From assembly GCA_027257055.1 (NCBI GenBank), contig JAPVLO010000097.1, positions 4,774,001-4,838,000 of the forward strand: a stretch of DNA of 64,000 nt. The letters run 5' to 3'. Numbering within the stretch: position 1 is the first letter of the stretch; the number at the start of each line of letters is the position of its first letter. Origin of the DNA: Cephalopachus bancanus (Eukaryota > Chordata > Mammalia > Primates > Tarsiidae). The translations under genes were made by a program, and so were the position numbers. The notes beneath the pieces are model-generated. The model saw only the letters and a list, made by a program, of their open reading frames with translations, ran no database searches and was not told the origin of the DNA. Positions 23,770-36,093 of this stretch are shown in pieces.

Positions 23770-24898
23770 AAAGCCCTTGAATATGAGTCATCTTTAAATG
23801 AGAGGTCTGTGTTAACACAAAGTAAGTTTGAAAATCTGAAAAATGAAGGTTAACCTCATTAATTTTGTAAAAATTTGCTAAACATCAAGGGGTTTGAAAC
23901 TGTCTAGAAAAACAATAAGATATTCAGCAGAGTTGCTTGTTTTAAAGTCTAAACTGGAGTCCATGAAAAGAATTATCAAAAGGTAGTGGGTGCATATAAA
24001 ATAGGCTGTTAAAGAAATGACTTTGAACATAAGAGAAAGAATGCTACTCATTAAAAATCAAAACTTGCAGTGGAATGTCTATGTATGGCCATATGATAAG
24101 ATAACTGATAATAGGTTGACTCTTTTAGAAAAATACTGAGTTTATTTTATTTGAAACTCTTAAAAAGAAAACATGTCACAGAAAATTAAATAAATACCCT
24201 TTCTGTTACAACTTAAACCGAAATAAGGTCATATTGGTTTTCTTGCCATATTTCTCCCAAGGAACTTTGTAGGTCTTCAGCTAGTCTTTCCTGAAGAGCA
24301 TTTATCCTATCAAAATGATAAACTGAAAAGAAATTATAGATTGTATCTTTAGTTGTCGCAAAAGCATTTTTTCCCCCACGGTTGCATCTATTTTGTATTC
24401 CTTACTAAATAGTTTCGAAGGAACTCTTTTAAAGAAGTGTGCTCTAGAGAAGTTTAAGTTTTTTCCTTTTTCAGTTAACATCAATTATTTTTAGACAGGT
24501 TGAGAAACAAATTTTGGAACTTGGAGTGCAGGTGGTATTGTTTGAACTTCAAGAATTTCTACTCATTATGACACCTTAGTGCTGAAATGACTGAAATCTG
24601 TTCCATGCAAAAAATGACAGGTCTATTCTAGAGAGTGTTGTGTTTCAAACAGAATAGCTTGAGTTTCTTTTGCATTTTGTGATGACATATAAATTTTAGC
24701 TAAAGAAAAACACCTAGACTATAACTTGAAATTTTTTAATGCTTATGTAATTTTTTAGCCAATTGAAAGGAGGAGTGACAATTGAATAATTACTATGATT
24801 TTTATCTGCAGCTATTGCTGCCCTCTCATCTGTAATTACCTGGAATGTGATCTTTGGATTTTAACTTTGTTTTGGGATTTATAGTTTTTAAAACCAGA
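23770..24898. other. Intronic DNA, nothing recognised
   Basis: AT-rich, no gene or repeat that I can name. Confidence 0.5.
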
Positions 24899-25194
24899 GG
24901 CCTGGTGTGGTGACTCACGCCTGTAATCCCAGCACTTTGGGAGTTCGAGGGAAGAGGATTGCTTGAATCATCAGTGGGAGACCAGCCTAGGCAACCTAGT
25001 GAAACTAGTCTTTACAAAAAAATTAAAATATTATCCAGGCATGGTGGCATGCACCTGTAGTCTCAGGTACTCAGGAAGCCGAGGCAGGAGGATCACCTGA
25101 ACCCAAGAGTATGAGGCTGCGGTGAGCTATGATCCTGCCACTGCATTCCAACCTGAATGAAAGAGTGAGACATCAACTAAAAAAAAAAAAAAAA
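24899..25194 (+). mobile_element. Old Alu (AluJ-like)
   Basis: GGCCTGGTGTGGTGACTCACGCC start, dimeric, A-rich tail of 16 A at its end. It is the first arm of an inverted Alu pair with the copy at 25226. Confidence 0.95.
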
Positions 25195-25225
25195 GTTAAA
25201 TAAATAAATAAATTACCAGAGATAT

Positions 25226-25513
25226 ATTTTTTTTTTTTTTGAGTTGGAGTCTCACTCTGTCGCCCAGACTGGAGTGCAGTGGCCGCTTCCGGCCACCGCA
25301 GCCTCGACCTGCTGGGCTCCGGCGATCCTTCCGCCTCAGCCTTCCGAGTAGCCGGAATTACAGGCATGCGCTACCACGCCCGGCTGATTTTTTGATTTAT
25401 TGTAGAGATGAGGTCTCGCTGCCCAGGTGGGTCTCGAACCCGCGGGCTCAGGCAATCCACTCACCTCAGCCTCCCAAAGGTGCGGGATTACAGGCTGAGC
25501 CACCGAGCCCGGC
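25226..25513 (-). mobile_element. Alu, young subfamily, minus strand
   Basis: T-run then GAGTTGGAGTCTCACTCTG through GAGCCACCGAGCCCGGC, close to the subfamily consensus. A short target duplication CAGAGATAT is seen at 25217-25225 and 25516-25524. Confidence 0.96.
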
Positions 25514-25524
25514 TTCAGAGATAT

Positions 25525-27870
25525 TTAAAGCAGTTTGTACCTTTATAAATTTTCCCCTTTGCTTTTTTTTGTCCCAGAAAAACCATTGTATTTTTCATAA
25601 TGACTGCTTAAGAATAACAAAAACAAAGAAACAAAACTTGAGTACAGCTTTCAGTGGTGATATTCACTCAGAGACTTGTTCAGATATCAAATTTTATACT
25701 ATGGCATGTGCACATTTTTAGTTCTGTGAAAGATATGAGGAGAGCAATCATTTAGTGAGACTCCCTCATATTACAGTTGAAGAAATGAAGACCCCAAACT
25801 GTTTAGAGATGATTCAGTATCAGTGAAATCACAACTGGAACTGAGTTTACTGGCTTGCAACAAGTCCATTGCTCTTTTTATTTTTTGCACCAAACAAGAA
25901 AAAAATGATAAAAAATTTCATTATCCATGCAGTTTCTTCCAATTTAAAGAAAAATGCACTAGATCAGACTAGTTGAGGGTATGGTTCAATTGAGTATAAA
26001 ATGATAGTGGCTTATTGAAGATTACTTGTAAAATACATGAGATTAGAATTGGCCTTTATACAAGCAGGATTTTTTTAAAAGTATCTTTTAGCATTTATTA
26101 ATAATTCATCTCATTAGAGAGTGAGATTACTTCTGTACTGTACTCCAAAATAAAGTACATCTTTAGTGCCCCTGTTGGTTGGCCTATGATTTATACAAGA
26201 CATGACTGTTATATAATGAATCTGATTTATCTGTGTGACTTGTAGAATCAATCCCATTTCTTCATAATCACATCTTGCATATTATGTTGTGTATTTTTGA
26301 ATAATTCCTGTGTTTAAAAAGTGCCACTAATGGTCTTCCTCATGTTAATAGGTCAACCCCATGAGATCAGGAAAAGGGGAAATGCTAATAAACCTTTTCC
26401 CAAAAACTACAGTGGCATTTAAATTTTAACACTTAATCATATTGTTAGATATGTATGTTACACTCACACGTGCACACACACACAGAGCCCTAAATTCAGT
26501 AAACCACTTCATGTGCATCCGTAATTAAATCTTTGTTTTGTGCCTGTGTTGACATTTCTTCTTTCAGAATAATGGATTTCAGCCTACTTGGAGATTGCTT
26601 TTCTCAATAAGAGACTTTCCATAAAAGTCCCTCCCCCCACAAATATGTATAATGTGTCCTAAAAACATCTTGCCAAACAAATTTGCCCTTGGGAAAAAAA
26701 TTCTTTCCAAATACTCATCATTAAAGGCAATGCAAGAGGAACAATTGTGCTGACCCAAGCGCCACCCTTTCTGTACATATTGGTATATCTGCAAGTGTAC
26801 CCTCACCTCTTGCTTTCATGCTCCTGTTCTTGCTGAAGCTGTCACCTTTGCCTGTCCCCTAAATTAGGATCATGCTGCTTCCTCTGTGCTAGATCAAAAG
26901 CCAGCTGCCATTTTCATCACATCTTCAGTAATTCCCTTACTTCGAATATCACTGTTAAGCACTTTGGGTTGCCCATTTTGTTATATATTGTTCACCTTGC
27001 TCTAAGTTATTAAAGGACTTTTCTCCTAAATTTAAACTCCTAGAGATCAGAGACCTTGCCATATCCATCTCTATATTCACCTTAAGTGGTAGACTAAGAA
27101 TCATTTGGTTAATTTTCATTGAGTGTGGGCAGTTCAACAAGAAGTAGAAGAAATTCCTCTTGGTCCTAAAATGTTGTGGGTGCTTCCCAGGCTGCCCAAA
27201 AGAGCTTCTGGCATCAGTGCAACCCATTACTTTCAATGTGACCAGGTAACCTGCACTCTGTTGTCTTTTCGTTTCCTGTGTGTAAAGGTGGGAAACTTGT
27301 AAGAACAGAACAACAAAAAAAGTGAAAGTATTTGAATCATTCTACTTGATATCCAAATAAGTATTTAATCACAAACATTCTGAACTCTGAACTCCTGACA
27401 TAGAAACAATAGTAATGAGTAATATTTGCTTATGTATTCTGTTGAGGTATATAGTGCTACATGCTGTAATTTTATACTTAGATATTTACAAAACAAGCAA
27501 GTTAGTATAATATTATCCACAGTGCTGTTGGGTCTGAGGAAATGGGTGCAATCTCTACCTTTGTTCTTGTTTCCTTATGTGATGAGTCATCCCCCACACA
27601 CATTCCCATTCAGTCAGGGTTGTAACTAATGGTTGAGATGCTGAGGCCACAAGTTGCTTCAGGCTCATTCTTACCAGTCCCCAGAAGGAGACATAATGCA
27701 TACGTAAATGAGCACTGTATCAGCACTATTGTTGTTTGCCTTATATATTGTTACTCAGAAGGTAGTTGGAATTTTTTAATTTTTCCTGCAAGTTTTCAAA
27801 TTCCAGTATTGTTTGAGAGGCATTGTGCACATAGTTCAGACACAGGGTGATCTGGGGCATCTCAGCTATG
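25525..27870. other. Intronic DNA, nothing recognised
   Basis: No gene. A small CA-rich tract lies at 26461-26485. Open frames at 26579-26806 and 26955-27236 show no known domain. Confidence 0.5.
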
Positions 27871-27877
27871 GCTACAT

Positions 27878-27993
27878 GTGCATACTCTACAAGGTGTATA
27901 CTCTACCATACCCCTTCCCGTGCATACTCTACCATACCCCTTCCTGTGCATACTCTACAAAGTGCATACTCTACCATACCCCTTCCTGTGCAT
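27878..27993. repeat. Minisatellite with alternating 16- and 26-base units
   Basis: Units all start GTGCATACTCTAC (one GTGTAT variant). Their lengths run 16, 26, 26, 16, 26, then a partial unit. The long form adds CATACCCCTTCCT after the shared start. Unit starts are 27878, 27894, 27920, 27946 and 27962. Confidence 0.97.
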
Positions 27994-28539
27994 TTTATGA
28001 TTCATGTCACTCATGTCTAGTCAGACCAGGTATTAAATAAAAAGAGGGTTTTATGTTCCTTTCATTTATTATCTAGTTTGGCTCAACAAGCCAACTCTAA
28101 TCATCCATTGAATACCAGTGCCACTCAAAAGAAAGGAAGAAAGTTGCACAAATTAAAAGAAAGATAACTTTAATGATAAAAGCCCACAAAAGAAAAAAAT
28201 GAGCCTAATGATCTTTTTTTTAAAACTGAATTTCATCTCCTGTCTCATTTTCCAAGTTGTCTCACTTTCTCTACTATTCTTGTCTCTCCCCGCTCATCCT
28301 CTGTGTAATATTTCAAATGTACAGACAAGGACCTGAAGCAAGACCCAATTTAGTTTGTTGGAGGAATTACAAGAAAGCTTCCATGATGTGGAGACCCAGA
28401 GAACCAGGGGAGGGGAAAAATGGATGAGGTTGCAGGTCCAAGGACTTTCTTAAGGATTTTGTTTTGTGTGGAATAGCAACTCTTTGAGCATGAGCCAGTG
28501 TTTGGTTTTTTATTTTTTTATTCTTTTTTTTTTTCAGTT
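27994..28539. other. Intronic DNA, nothing recognised
   Basis: No gene or named repeat seen. Confidence 0.5.
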
Positions 28540-28544
28540 TTTGT

Positions 28545-29110
28545 TTTTAAAAGGCCACTGTAGATGTTGTGACAAATGGAAGTGGGAGATCGATCACAGA
28601 TAGTGACTTAACACCAGTTAATGACTGACAATAAGATGGTAGCAGTGGAGGTGATGAACATTGGGTCTACTGGAGATATATTTTGAAAGCAGAACTGATA
28701 GGTCTTGCAAATAGATTATATTTAGAATAAGACAGAAGTCAAGCTCTACTTCTAGACTTGTAGTCTGAACATTTGACTGGAGGGTTAAACTGGCTACCAA
28801 AGAGTTGGTTGTACAGGGGGAAGATGGTGAGTCAACAGTTGACTTTGGCATCTGTTCAGTTTGCTTATTAGATATCCAAATGGAGATGTCAAACAGGCAG
28901 TTGTATGTAGGAGTCTAGATCCCAGGGGAATGGTCAAGGTTTAGACATACATATCCAAGATTCATCTTAGTCCAAGTGGTTTTCAAAATCTTAGGATTGG
29001 TGGAAATTACCTAGGGTGAGAATGTGGAAAAGGTTGTGGGCTGAATCGTAAGGAACTACAGTAGAGAGAGAAGGAGTGACCAGTGGGATGGGGGAAACCA
29101 GAAGAGTACT
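28545..29110 (+). repeat. Old interspersed repeat, family unassigned
   Basis: GGTAGCAGTGGAGGTGATGAAC, ATATATTTTGAAAGCAGAACTGATAGG, TTAGATATCCAAATGGAGATGTCAAACAGGCAGTTG and AGGAGTCTAGATCCCAGGGGAATGGTCAAGG are the landmarks of a very common ancient mammalian repeat (probably an L1-derived end). I cannot give its name with certainty. Confidence 0.55.
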
Positions 29111-32100
29111 TCATGGAATTAATTTCACCTGGAGTGTATTGGGTCTTGATTGTTGATTTTGTTGGCTTTCCTTAGCATTAGAAATGTTTTTTAACGTGTG
29201 TAATGATTTGTGAATTTGAGGCTCACTGAGAATGAGATTTTTGTTTTCCTCTCTTTTTAATTCTGCCCTTGCACAAGCTCAGCCTCACCCCCAGTCCCAT
29301 CCCCATTCGTTGAAGGCAAGTGGCATCTTAGTTGTTGAACCTAACCTCCTGTCACCTTCACAACCCTTTGCCCTGCAAAGGCTGAACTTCTCTTCCCACC
29401 CCCACCCCCTGCTTTCCAAGCAGCATTTTATACTAGGTAATTTATGGTCCACAAAGATGTTTATCTTGTTTTTAAGCCTGGCGAGGTTTTTCCTTTTTTT
29501 TTTTTTAGCTCTTCACATTTTATTATTATTGTGTATTTGGAATAAGGTGGTTCTTCAAAAATGTGGACCCATTGTGCCATGCCATGCTATTCAGAAGTCT
29601 CCATACTTCAAGTTTCTATATGGTTTTATATCCCTCCTTTTTAAAAAATATCATTTTTTAAGGAAAAAACTGACATTTAATAGAGCTTTCATCATTCCTG
29701 TTTAGGAGTGTGTTTTTTCTGTCACTGTTCCAATTATTCACATCTGTTGTTTTCCTTCACTTTTATGCTTATGGAAGTCAAATGTCTACTATAAGTTAGC
29801 TTTTTAAAAATAGGATTTTTAATGTGTTATCCTGAAACATTAATATTGCTTGGGCTTTTAGGCAAAAGGATATAATTCAGACTAGTCTGCTATTGCATCT
29901 ACTTATCAGGACAGGATAAGGATATTGTTGTAGCCTAACTCGATTTACTGTAGCTAATACATACAGATTGGGAAATGGTAAATGGGAAGCAAATGATATG
30001 TGCGCAGGATACTTGCCTTGACATGATCTTAGTTAATGTAATGAAAAATCCTTTAATACATGTTTGTGTATTTACACAGGGAGAATTAAAAGTAAAAATC
30101 TTTATCTCTGGAAAACTTACAGATAACTTTGATCCTTCTTAAGTGCACCTAGCAGCTGAAATAAGAGTGCTTAGTTTTATTTGGGGAGGGTTGTGGGTGG
30201 AATTACTTCTCCTAAGCAGAATCCTAGAGCTGTCATGCACCTAAGATGTTTTCCAGATAAATCACATGATGTGGAGCTGGAGCATACCTGAGATGACCAT
30301 CCTGTTACTGTGTATGGCAATCAACCCCATTCACTTTGGTATAATTAATGAGAATGGTGAAAGAGAAGTGCAATCATTTTTCCAAGAGGAAATGTCAACC
30401 CATTAACGAGGATAAGGCTTATTATTGTCAGTTGAAGCAGCAGCTATTCAATTTGCTGAGTCGGTGTGTTCACAGAGGTAGATGTTCATTTCAGGCTGTG
30501 ACAAAGGGGAAGAACAATTTTGAAGAGAATTTTGTTGTTATTGTTCTTTGTTTTTAAAGCCTAATTATGGCATGTTGACATGATTGCAGTTCTGGATACT
30601 AATAAAAATTTAGTAAGCATAAAATATGATTTTTAAATGTAAGTAACTGGCATTTAAAAATTTGAATATTACTCAACTTACACATTAATGCATGTACATA
30701 ACATCATACAATATTTAAATAGCCTCTTACTACTATTATTATGTTAATGAATTAAAAGTGGAATCCATTTCTTCTTATGTGTCATAGATTATTTTCCCTT
30801 GTTTTTCTTGTGACTGTGTGTATTAAGACCAGATTGAGTTGAACTGAGTCTGAAAACTACTGTCCCTTTAGATTGTTGGAAAAATACCTTCTTTCTACTA
30901 GAGAGACTTTCTAGAGATTGAACAATAATTTTTTTTAAATTGGCAAGTAATGAACTGAGACAATCACAAATAAATGGACTGGGAGCACATGATTTTTCAT
31001 CCAGGTTATATGATTATCTTTCCCAAATGATAATATATTAATGAATTTATATTAGAATTTGTTCATTGCTTTTAGTACTTAAATTCTATTGGCAGCTTAG
31101 TGGTTTTATGTAATTACTTTGAATATCTTCATTGCCTTTGTGAAAGAAATAGTAACATTGTTGAAAATATTATGGAATTCTGCATATATTAAATATTAAT
31201 ACACATCATGTTGCTAACATTGAGAAAATGTAGGCAGCCTTTAGAAATAATGGAGTTTGGGTATTATTTTTGTTAAAGTTTTATAGATGGTTTTCTATGA
31301 ACAGTCCAACTTTGCTATTAACAGATTTCTTTCCAGTAGTTAGTGAGCTGATATATCTTTTTGGTGGATTGGCAATAAAAATTGGGAATTCAGCATTTAA
31401 ACAATGAGTTATGTATTATGATACATTTTATAAGCTGTCTTATGTACACTGTTATTCCTTTATGCTTGACCATGATCTTTTGATTCAAGGAATAAACACT
31501 TCTTAAACTATTTTAAGTGTTTAGCCATTTGTTTGTTTTATAAATTTACTGTCAGTAAATGATTTTGGATTTAATTATTTAATAGCTCAATGAACTTAAA
31601 CTTCAGTTAGAGTGATATCACATGATATCAATGGAGCTAATTTGCTTAATGAACATTATGTTCTCTGTACCCTTTCTTTTATTCAAGTTTCATAAAACAT
31701 ATAGCATCCATCCTTTTGCTCCTTAATCTGCCTGTATCTTAACAAATTAAACACTCTGGGGACACATTTACTTTTACTGGTCTCTGTGGCACATTTTGAA
31801 GCCACTTTATGGAAAATGATTGAGACACAGGCTTAGGTTTATTTATTTATTTATTTTCTTCATATAGCAGTGTGTTAGAAAACTCCAGTTAAGAAGAATT
31901 ACTGTTTTCAGTAAAATGTATGTTGAAACTCATTTTTTTCTTTAAAAATTAGCAAAAAATTGTTATACAAATCAGGAATTGCGTTTCCTTCTTTGTTGAC
32001 ATGGGTAGCCTGATATATGGAGCTAAATAAATTCCATCAAATTTCAGGACTAGTAAGCATATAGTTGGGAAAAGGAAGCTTCTTCCCCACCACCTGTACT

Positions 32101-32785
32101 CTGAGAGAGGAACTGAATTAGAGGTGGTGGTATTTCAGTGTCTTCTGTTAATGGGTATATCCTACAGAAAAGATAGTAATTCTGCCTGAACACTGATAAT
32201 TTTATATATTTTTAGCTGTTATTCTGTCAAAAGAAAGAGTTTTCACTGAATTTCATGGCATAGAGATGCCTGAAGGAAGAGTATCAATGAAGTGAAGAAC
32301 AGTTTAAAATTTTTTTTGAGTTATTAGAATGTATATAAGGGAGAATGTAATAATGCTTTTCCAATAGTTTAGTATATAAAATGGTATGCATAGCATTTTT
32401 GGACAATTGAAAACCTAAATTTTAAAGTTATGCATTATAATCATTCTACATCATCCCTACTACTGTTTTGATTTTTTTTCAATTTCATATCAAGGAAGAA
32501 TATCCTAGCAAGCTATTTCTTCTTTTTATTTGTGGCAACTTATAAACAGATGTTAGTTAAATATTACACGACTTTTTCTGGAATGGATATGAAATAACAG
32601 CTTCTCTGAGATTTCATCACATTTTCTGGAACAGTATAGTAAAAGTTTTATTGGTGGAGAAATATCAAGACAAAAATTTAAAAAAGATGTTTCATCAACT
32701 TAACCTACAATAAGTTTGAGTCTGATTTATTTTATTTTTATAGACATTTCATCCTAACTTTACTGTCTTGAGAGTGTTTTCGGTC
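29111..32785. other. Intronic DNA, few repeats
   Basis: No gene. Positions 30230-30560 are non-repetitive and include TGCTGAGTCGG, resembling a MAF/AP-1-type half site. The rest is AT-rich with nothing recognised. Confidence 0.5.
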
Positions 32786-32789
32786 ACTC

Positions 32790-33115
32790 AGGTGGAGGCT
32801 TTATCAGACACGATAGGCTATGGGGTGCTGCACTAACAGCTGCCACCAGTTTTCTGTGCTTAACACAAAAACATCAATTCCTCATTCATGCAGAGTCCAC
32901 TGTGGGTGTGGATGATTCTCAGGGCAGCTCTTCATGGGCGGTTCACTGATCCTGTGGGCTTGATCTTGTATTGCCTCCATCTGACACGTTCTTTCCTAAT
33001 TGCCACTGCAGGGGAAGAGGGCATCAACCTTTAAATGCTTCTGCAAGGAAGTGATATGTGTCTCTTCAACCCCTGATTTTATTGAACACGTGACCATGCC
33101 TAATGTCTAGAGAGA
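32790..33115 (-). mobile_element. MaLR/MLT1-like LTR fragment
   Basis: GTGCTTAACACAAAAACATCAATTCCTCATTCATGCAGAGTCCACTGTGGG and CTCAGGGCAGCTCTTCATGGGCGGTTCAC match the pattern of old MaLR-type LTRs. Diverged; family level uncertain. Confidence 0.5.
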
Positions 33116-33334
33116 TGAGAAGTGTAATTATTCTGAATGTCTAGGAAGGGGAGAAAAGCTTAAGATACTGCTGAACATTACTAATGCCTACATAAGGCTT
33201 AATATTTCTGTAGTATTGCAAAACAGAATGGCATTTCTCAGCCAGAAATGGCATTTCATGGCCACAATGGCCATGAATGTCTACAGTGCTAGTTTTATCA
33301 CCTTTGAAAAAACGTGTGCTATTGATACTCATTT

Positions 33335-33366
33335 CAGCTGTTTTGTTTGTTTGTTTGTTTGTTTTA
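33335..33366. repeat. (GTTT)n microsatellite
   Basis: About six GTTT units in a row, from TTTTGTTTGTTTG on. Confidence 0.9.
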
Positions 33367-33673
33367 GTTTTTAATGTGGCTACTAGAATAGGTGAAATAA
33401 CACAGATGGCTCACATTACATGTCTATTACACAGCGCTGCCCTCCAGGCTACTAGTAGTGAGGGACCCGAGAAACTTAAAAAGCTATACTTGCTGTAAAA
33501 GAAGTGTTCACTATATTTTGTATATCCCTACCTCACGTTCATTGTATTTTATGAATTCTTAGTACTTTAAATCCTACCTCAGACCCCGTAGAATTAGGCA
33601 CATGTCGGGTGCCGGGTAGTGACTGATTGTGTAGTTATACAATGTCTTGAGAAGTGTTTGTACTTAGAACTCT

Positions 33674-34165
33674 TGTTAAATGATAAGCCCCTTCTGGACA
33701 TTCCTTTGCTTAGATTGAAGTAGACTCTGTGGTGCTAGTCACTCTCCTGGTGGGCCCTATGTTGGTTCAAACCTCTGGCTCCCATGCCAAAGTTAATTTA
33801 CACGCAGTAACTGTAAACCTAGCTTATCTGACATTCCACTCTGCCCGTTTAGCCGTTTCCTGTCAATCACAGGCAACTAAGCTAGAGCCCGCGCAAACCA
33901 GAAAATAAACCTACCAATCCCAAGTGCCCACATACCCATTAGGAGAAATTACCCAATCATGTAAAAACAAGTTTAAAGTCCTTTCCCCTCCCTCTGTAAT
34001 TGTGCATAAAAACTGCTTGCTATACTGGATCGGGGCTCTCGTCCCTGAAGCCACTGCTTCAGCTTCAAACGTGAGCCCAGACTCGAGCCTGAATAAAGAC
34101 CCTCGTGTGTTTGCATCAGAGCTGGCTCTTTGTGGTCTCTCTGATATAAAATCTTGGGTTTAACA
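33674..34165 (+). mobile_element. Solo LTR, class I endogenous retrovirus type
   Basis: A 492-base unit that begins TGTTAAA and ends TTTAACA, a perfect 7-base terminal inverted repeat with TG..CA ends. Inside are a TATA-like GCATAAAAAC (near 34003), AATAAA at 34092-34097 and the GTGGTCTCTCTGATAT end typical of gammaretrovirus-like LTRs. No PBS or internal sequence follows, so it is a solo LTR left by recombination. No clear target duplication is visible at CTCT / GTAG. Confidence 0.85.
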
Positions 34166-34358
34166 GTAGGTAGTTTCTTGTGTTGAGAGAGGAGAATAAT
34201 TGCCAAGTATCAGGAAGATGATCTCTAGATGATGCAACAAGGTGGCGATCTCAGGCTGTGGATGTTCTAACAAGGACTTGGCATGTCTATCCTTGCTACC
34301 TCTGACATTCTGGTGTGATCCCCTTGAAGGCTCTCTATAATTATACCCATTCTCCACC

Positions 34359-35115
34359 TCCACTCCTATTTTCTTGTTCTTTTCTTAAATTTTAAAGATA
34401 TGGGGTGCAATTCAGGATTAGGTAGATAGGTGGTCATCATACAGGTAAAATGTGGGCCTTTCTTTGGTCCCCACTTTTCCTGGTTTGAGATCTGGTGCCC
34501 TTATTGATGTTATGGACCCTCCTTCCTTCGCTAGCAGTGGCCCACAACTGCACATCCCTTTCTTGCAGTATTATTATGATAAATGTTCAGGGTCCACTTA
34601 TGAGTGAGAACATGTGGTACACAGTTCGTTGTTTCTGTGATAGATCACTGAATGGTATAGATTCTCATCCATCCAAGTTGCTGCAAAATCCGTAATTTTG
34701 TCCTTGATCTACAAAGAATTCAAATGTGCTGAAAGGAAAAAAACAAACAGCCCTATTAAAAAATGGGCAAAAGATATGAATAGACAGTTCTCCAAAAAAG
34801 GCATACAAGCAACCAGCATCAAAAAAATGCTCAACTTCACTAATCATTCAAAGAAATGCAAATTAAAACCACACTGAGACACCACCTAACTCCAGTCAGG
34901 ATGACCATCATCAATAAATCCACTCCTAATCAGCCGGGCGTGGTAGTGCATGCCTGTAATTCCAGCTACTCTACTCGGAAGGCTGAGGCGGAAGGATCGC
35001 CAGAGCCCAGCAGGTCGAGGCTGCAGTGGCCGGGAGCGGCCACTGAACTCCAGTCTGGGCAACAGAGTGAGACTCCAACTCAAATAAATAAATAAATAAA
35101 TCCACTCCTATTTTC
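34359..35115 (-). mobile_element. Twin-primed (5'-inverted) L1 insertion with nested Alu
   Basis: Bounded by a perfect 15-base target duplication TCCACTCCTATTTTC at 34359-34373 and 35101-35115. From about 34374 to 34690 it is L1 3' end on the minus strand. From about 34710 to 34915 it is L1 ORF2 end sequence on the + strand (GGGCAAAAGATATGAATAGAC, AAATGCAAATTAAAACCACAC). This is the classic inversion made by twin priming. A 5'-truncated Alu was later inserted at its right edge. Confidence 0.9.
34929..35094 (+). mobile_element. Truncated Alu (right arm only), nested in L1
   Basis: Starts ATCAGCCGGGCGTGG and ends GACTCCAACTC plus an (AAAT)n tail. It is flanked by AAATCCACTCCTA at 34916-34928 and 35098-35110, extendable to AATAAATCCACTCCTA. 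It is of the young subfamily. Confidence 0.93.
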
Positions 35116-35804
35116 CAAAGATAATGCCAAGATTTTCAGCTGATTCAGGCCACCATTGTATTTTAGTCTAAATAGACTTACCCTGTGGATAGACTAGAAG
35201 GAGAATTAGGGAATTCAAAGTAAAAGGGCAGTGTGGGAGACGATTTTGGCAAGCCCTTCAGTAGTCTCATCTTCTGAGCAAGTTAGTTCCTTAGTTTTAT
35301 CACTTGGCCTTCCAGAGGATGTTAGAAGAATAGAAAGAATATGAAATTATTTTGTTGAAAATGTTGCATTATTCAAACAAAGCATGACTGAAGACTAGAC
35401 AGAACCTACCAGCATGTGATCTCTCTCTGCAACTTAAAGTTTCACACAAAGATCCAAGTTTTTAGTTTTCTGATGAAGCTATTTATTGCCCTGCAGTATA
35501 TATTGGTCATTGAAGTCTTATGACTTCGGAATCACTAGAATTCACCCCTCAATTGATTAAGGTACGAATTGGTATAATAGTTATTCCCTAGAATTCATGT
35601 TCCTTTGGCCTTTTTGTGGTTATAAAAATATGAAAATTTTTTATTATAAAACATGAAAATTCACAATAGTTAAAATAATATCTGAGGTAACAACATTTAA
35701 GCTATATTGAAATATATACTACATTGTTTTTTGCTGTAGTAACCCTACTCCGTAAGAGAGCACCAAAACTTATTCTTTCTGTTTGTTTCTTTGTTTACAT
35801 ATTT
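35116..35804. other. Intronic DNA, nothing recognised
   Basis: No gene or named repeat. A 45-base stretch near 35530-35580 (AGAATTCACCCCTCAATTGATTAAGG) has a diverged second copy near 37600-37650. Confidence 0.5.
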
Positions 35805-36093
35805 ATTTATTTTGAGTTGGAGTCTCACTCTGTCACCCAGGCTGGAGTGCAGTGACACACTCACGACCACCCCAGCGTTGGCCCACTGGGCTCTGGCGAT
35901 CCTTCCACCTCAGCCTTCCAAGTAGCTAGAACTACAGGTGCGTGCTACCACACCTGGCTAATCTTTGACTTATTGTAGAGATGAGGTCTCACCAAGTTGC
36001 CCAGGCTGTTCTCAAACTTGCGAGTTCAGGCAATCTACTTGCCTCAGTCTCCCATAGTACTGGGATTACAGACTGAGCCACCAAGCCTGGCCT
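35805..36093 (-). mobile_element. Alu, intermediate age, minus strand
   Basis: TTTTGAGTTGGAGTCTCACTCTG to GAGCCACCAAGCCTGGC. Diverged from the young copies but shares the GGAAGG..CTCC right arm, and looks like an earlier member of the same lineage. Confidence 0.94.

Noticed and set aside
27813..28040. Protein frame over the 27878-27993 repeat
   Set aside because: The repeated peptide simply reflects the DNA minisatellite.
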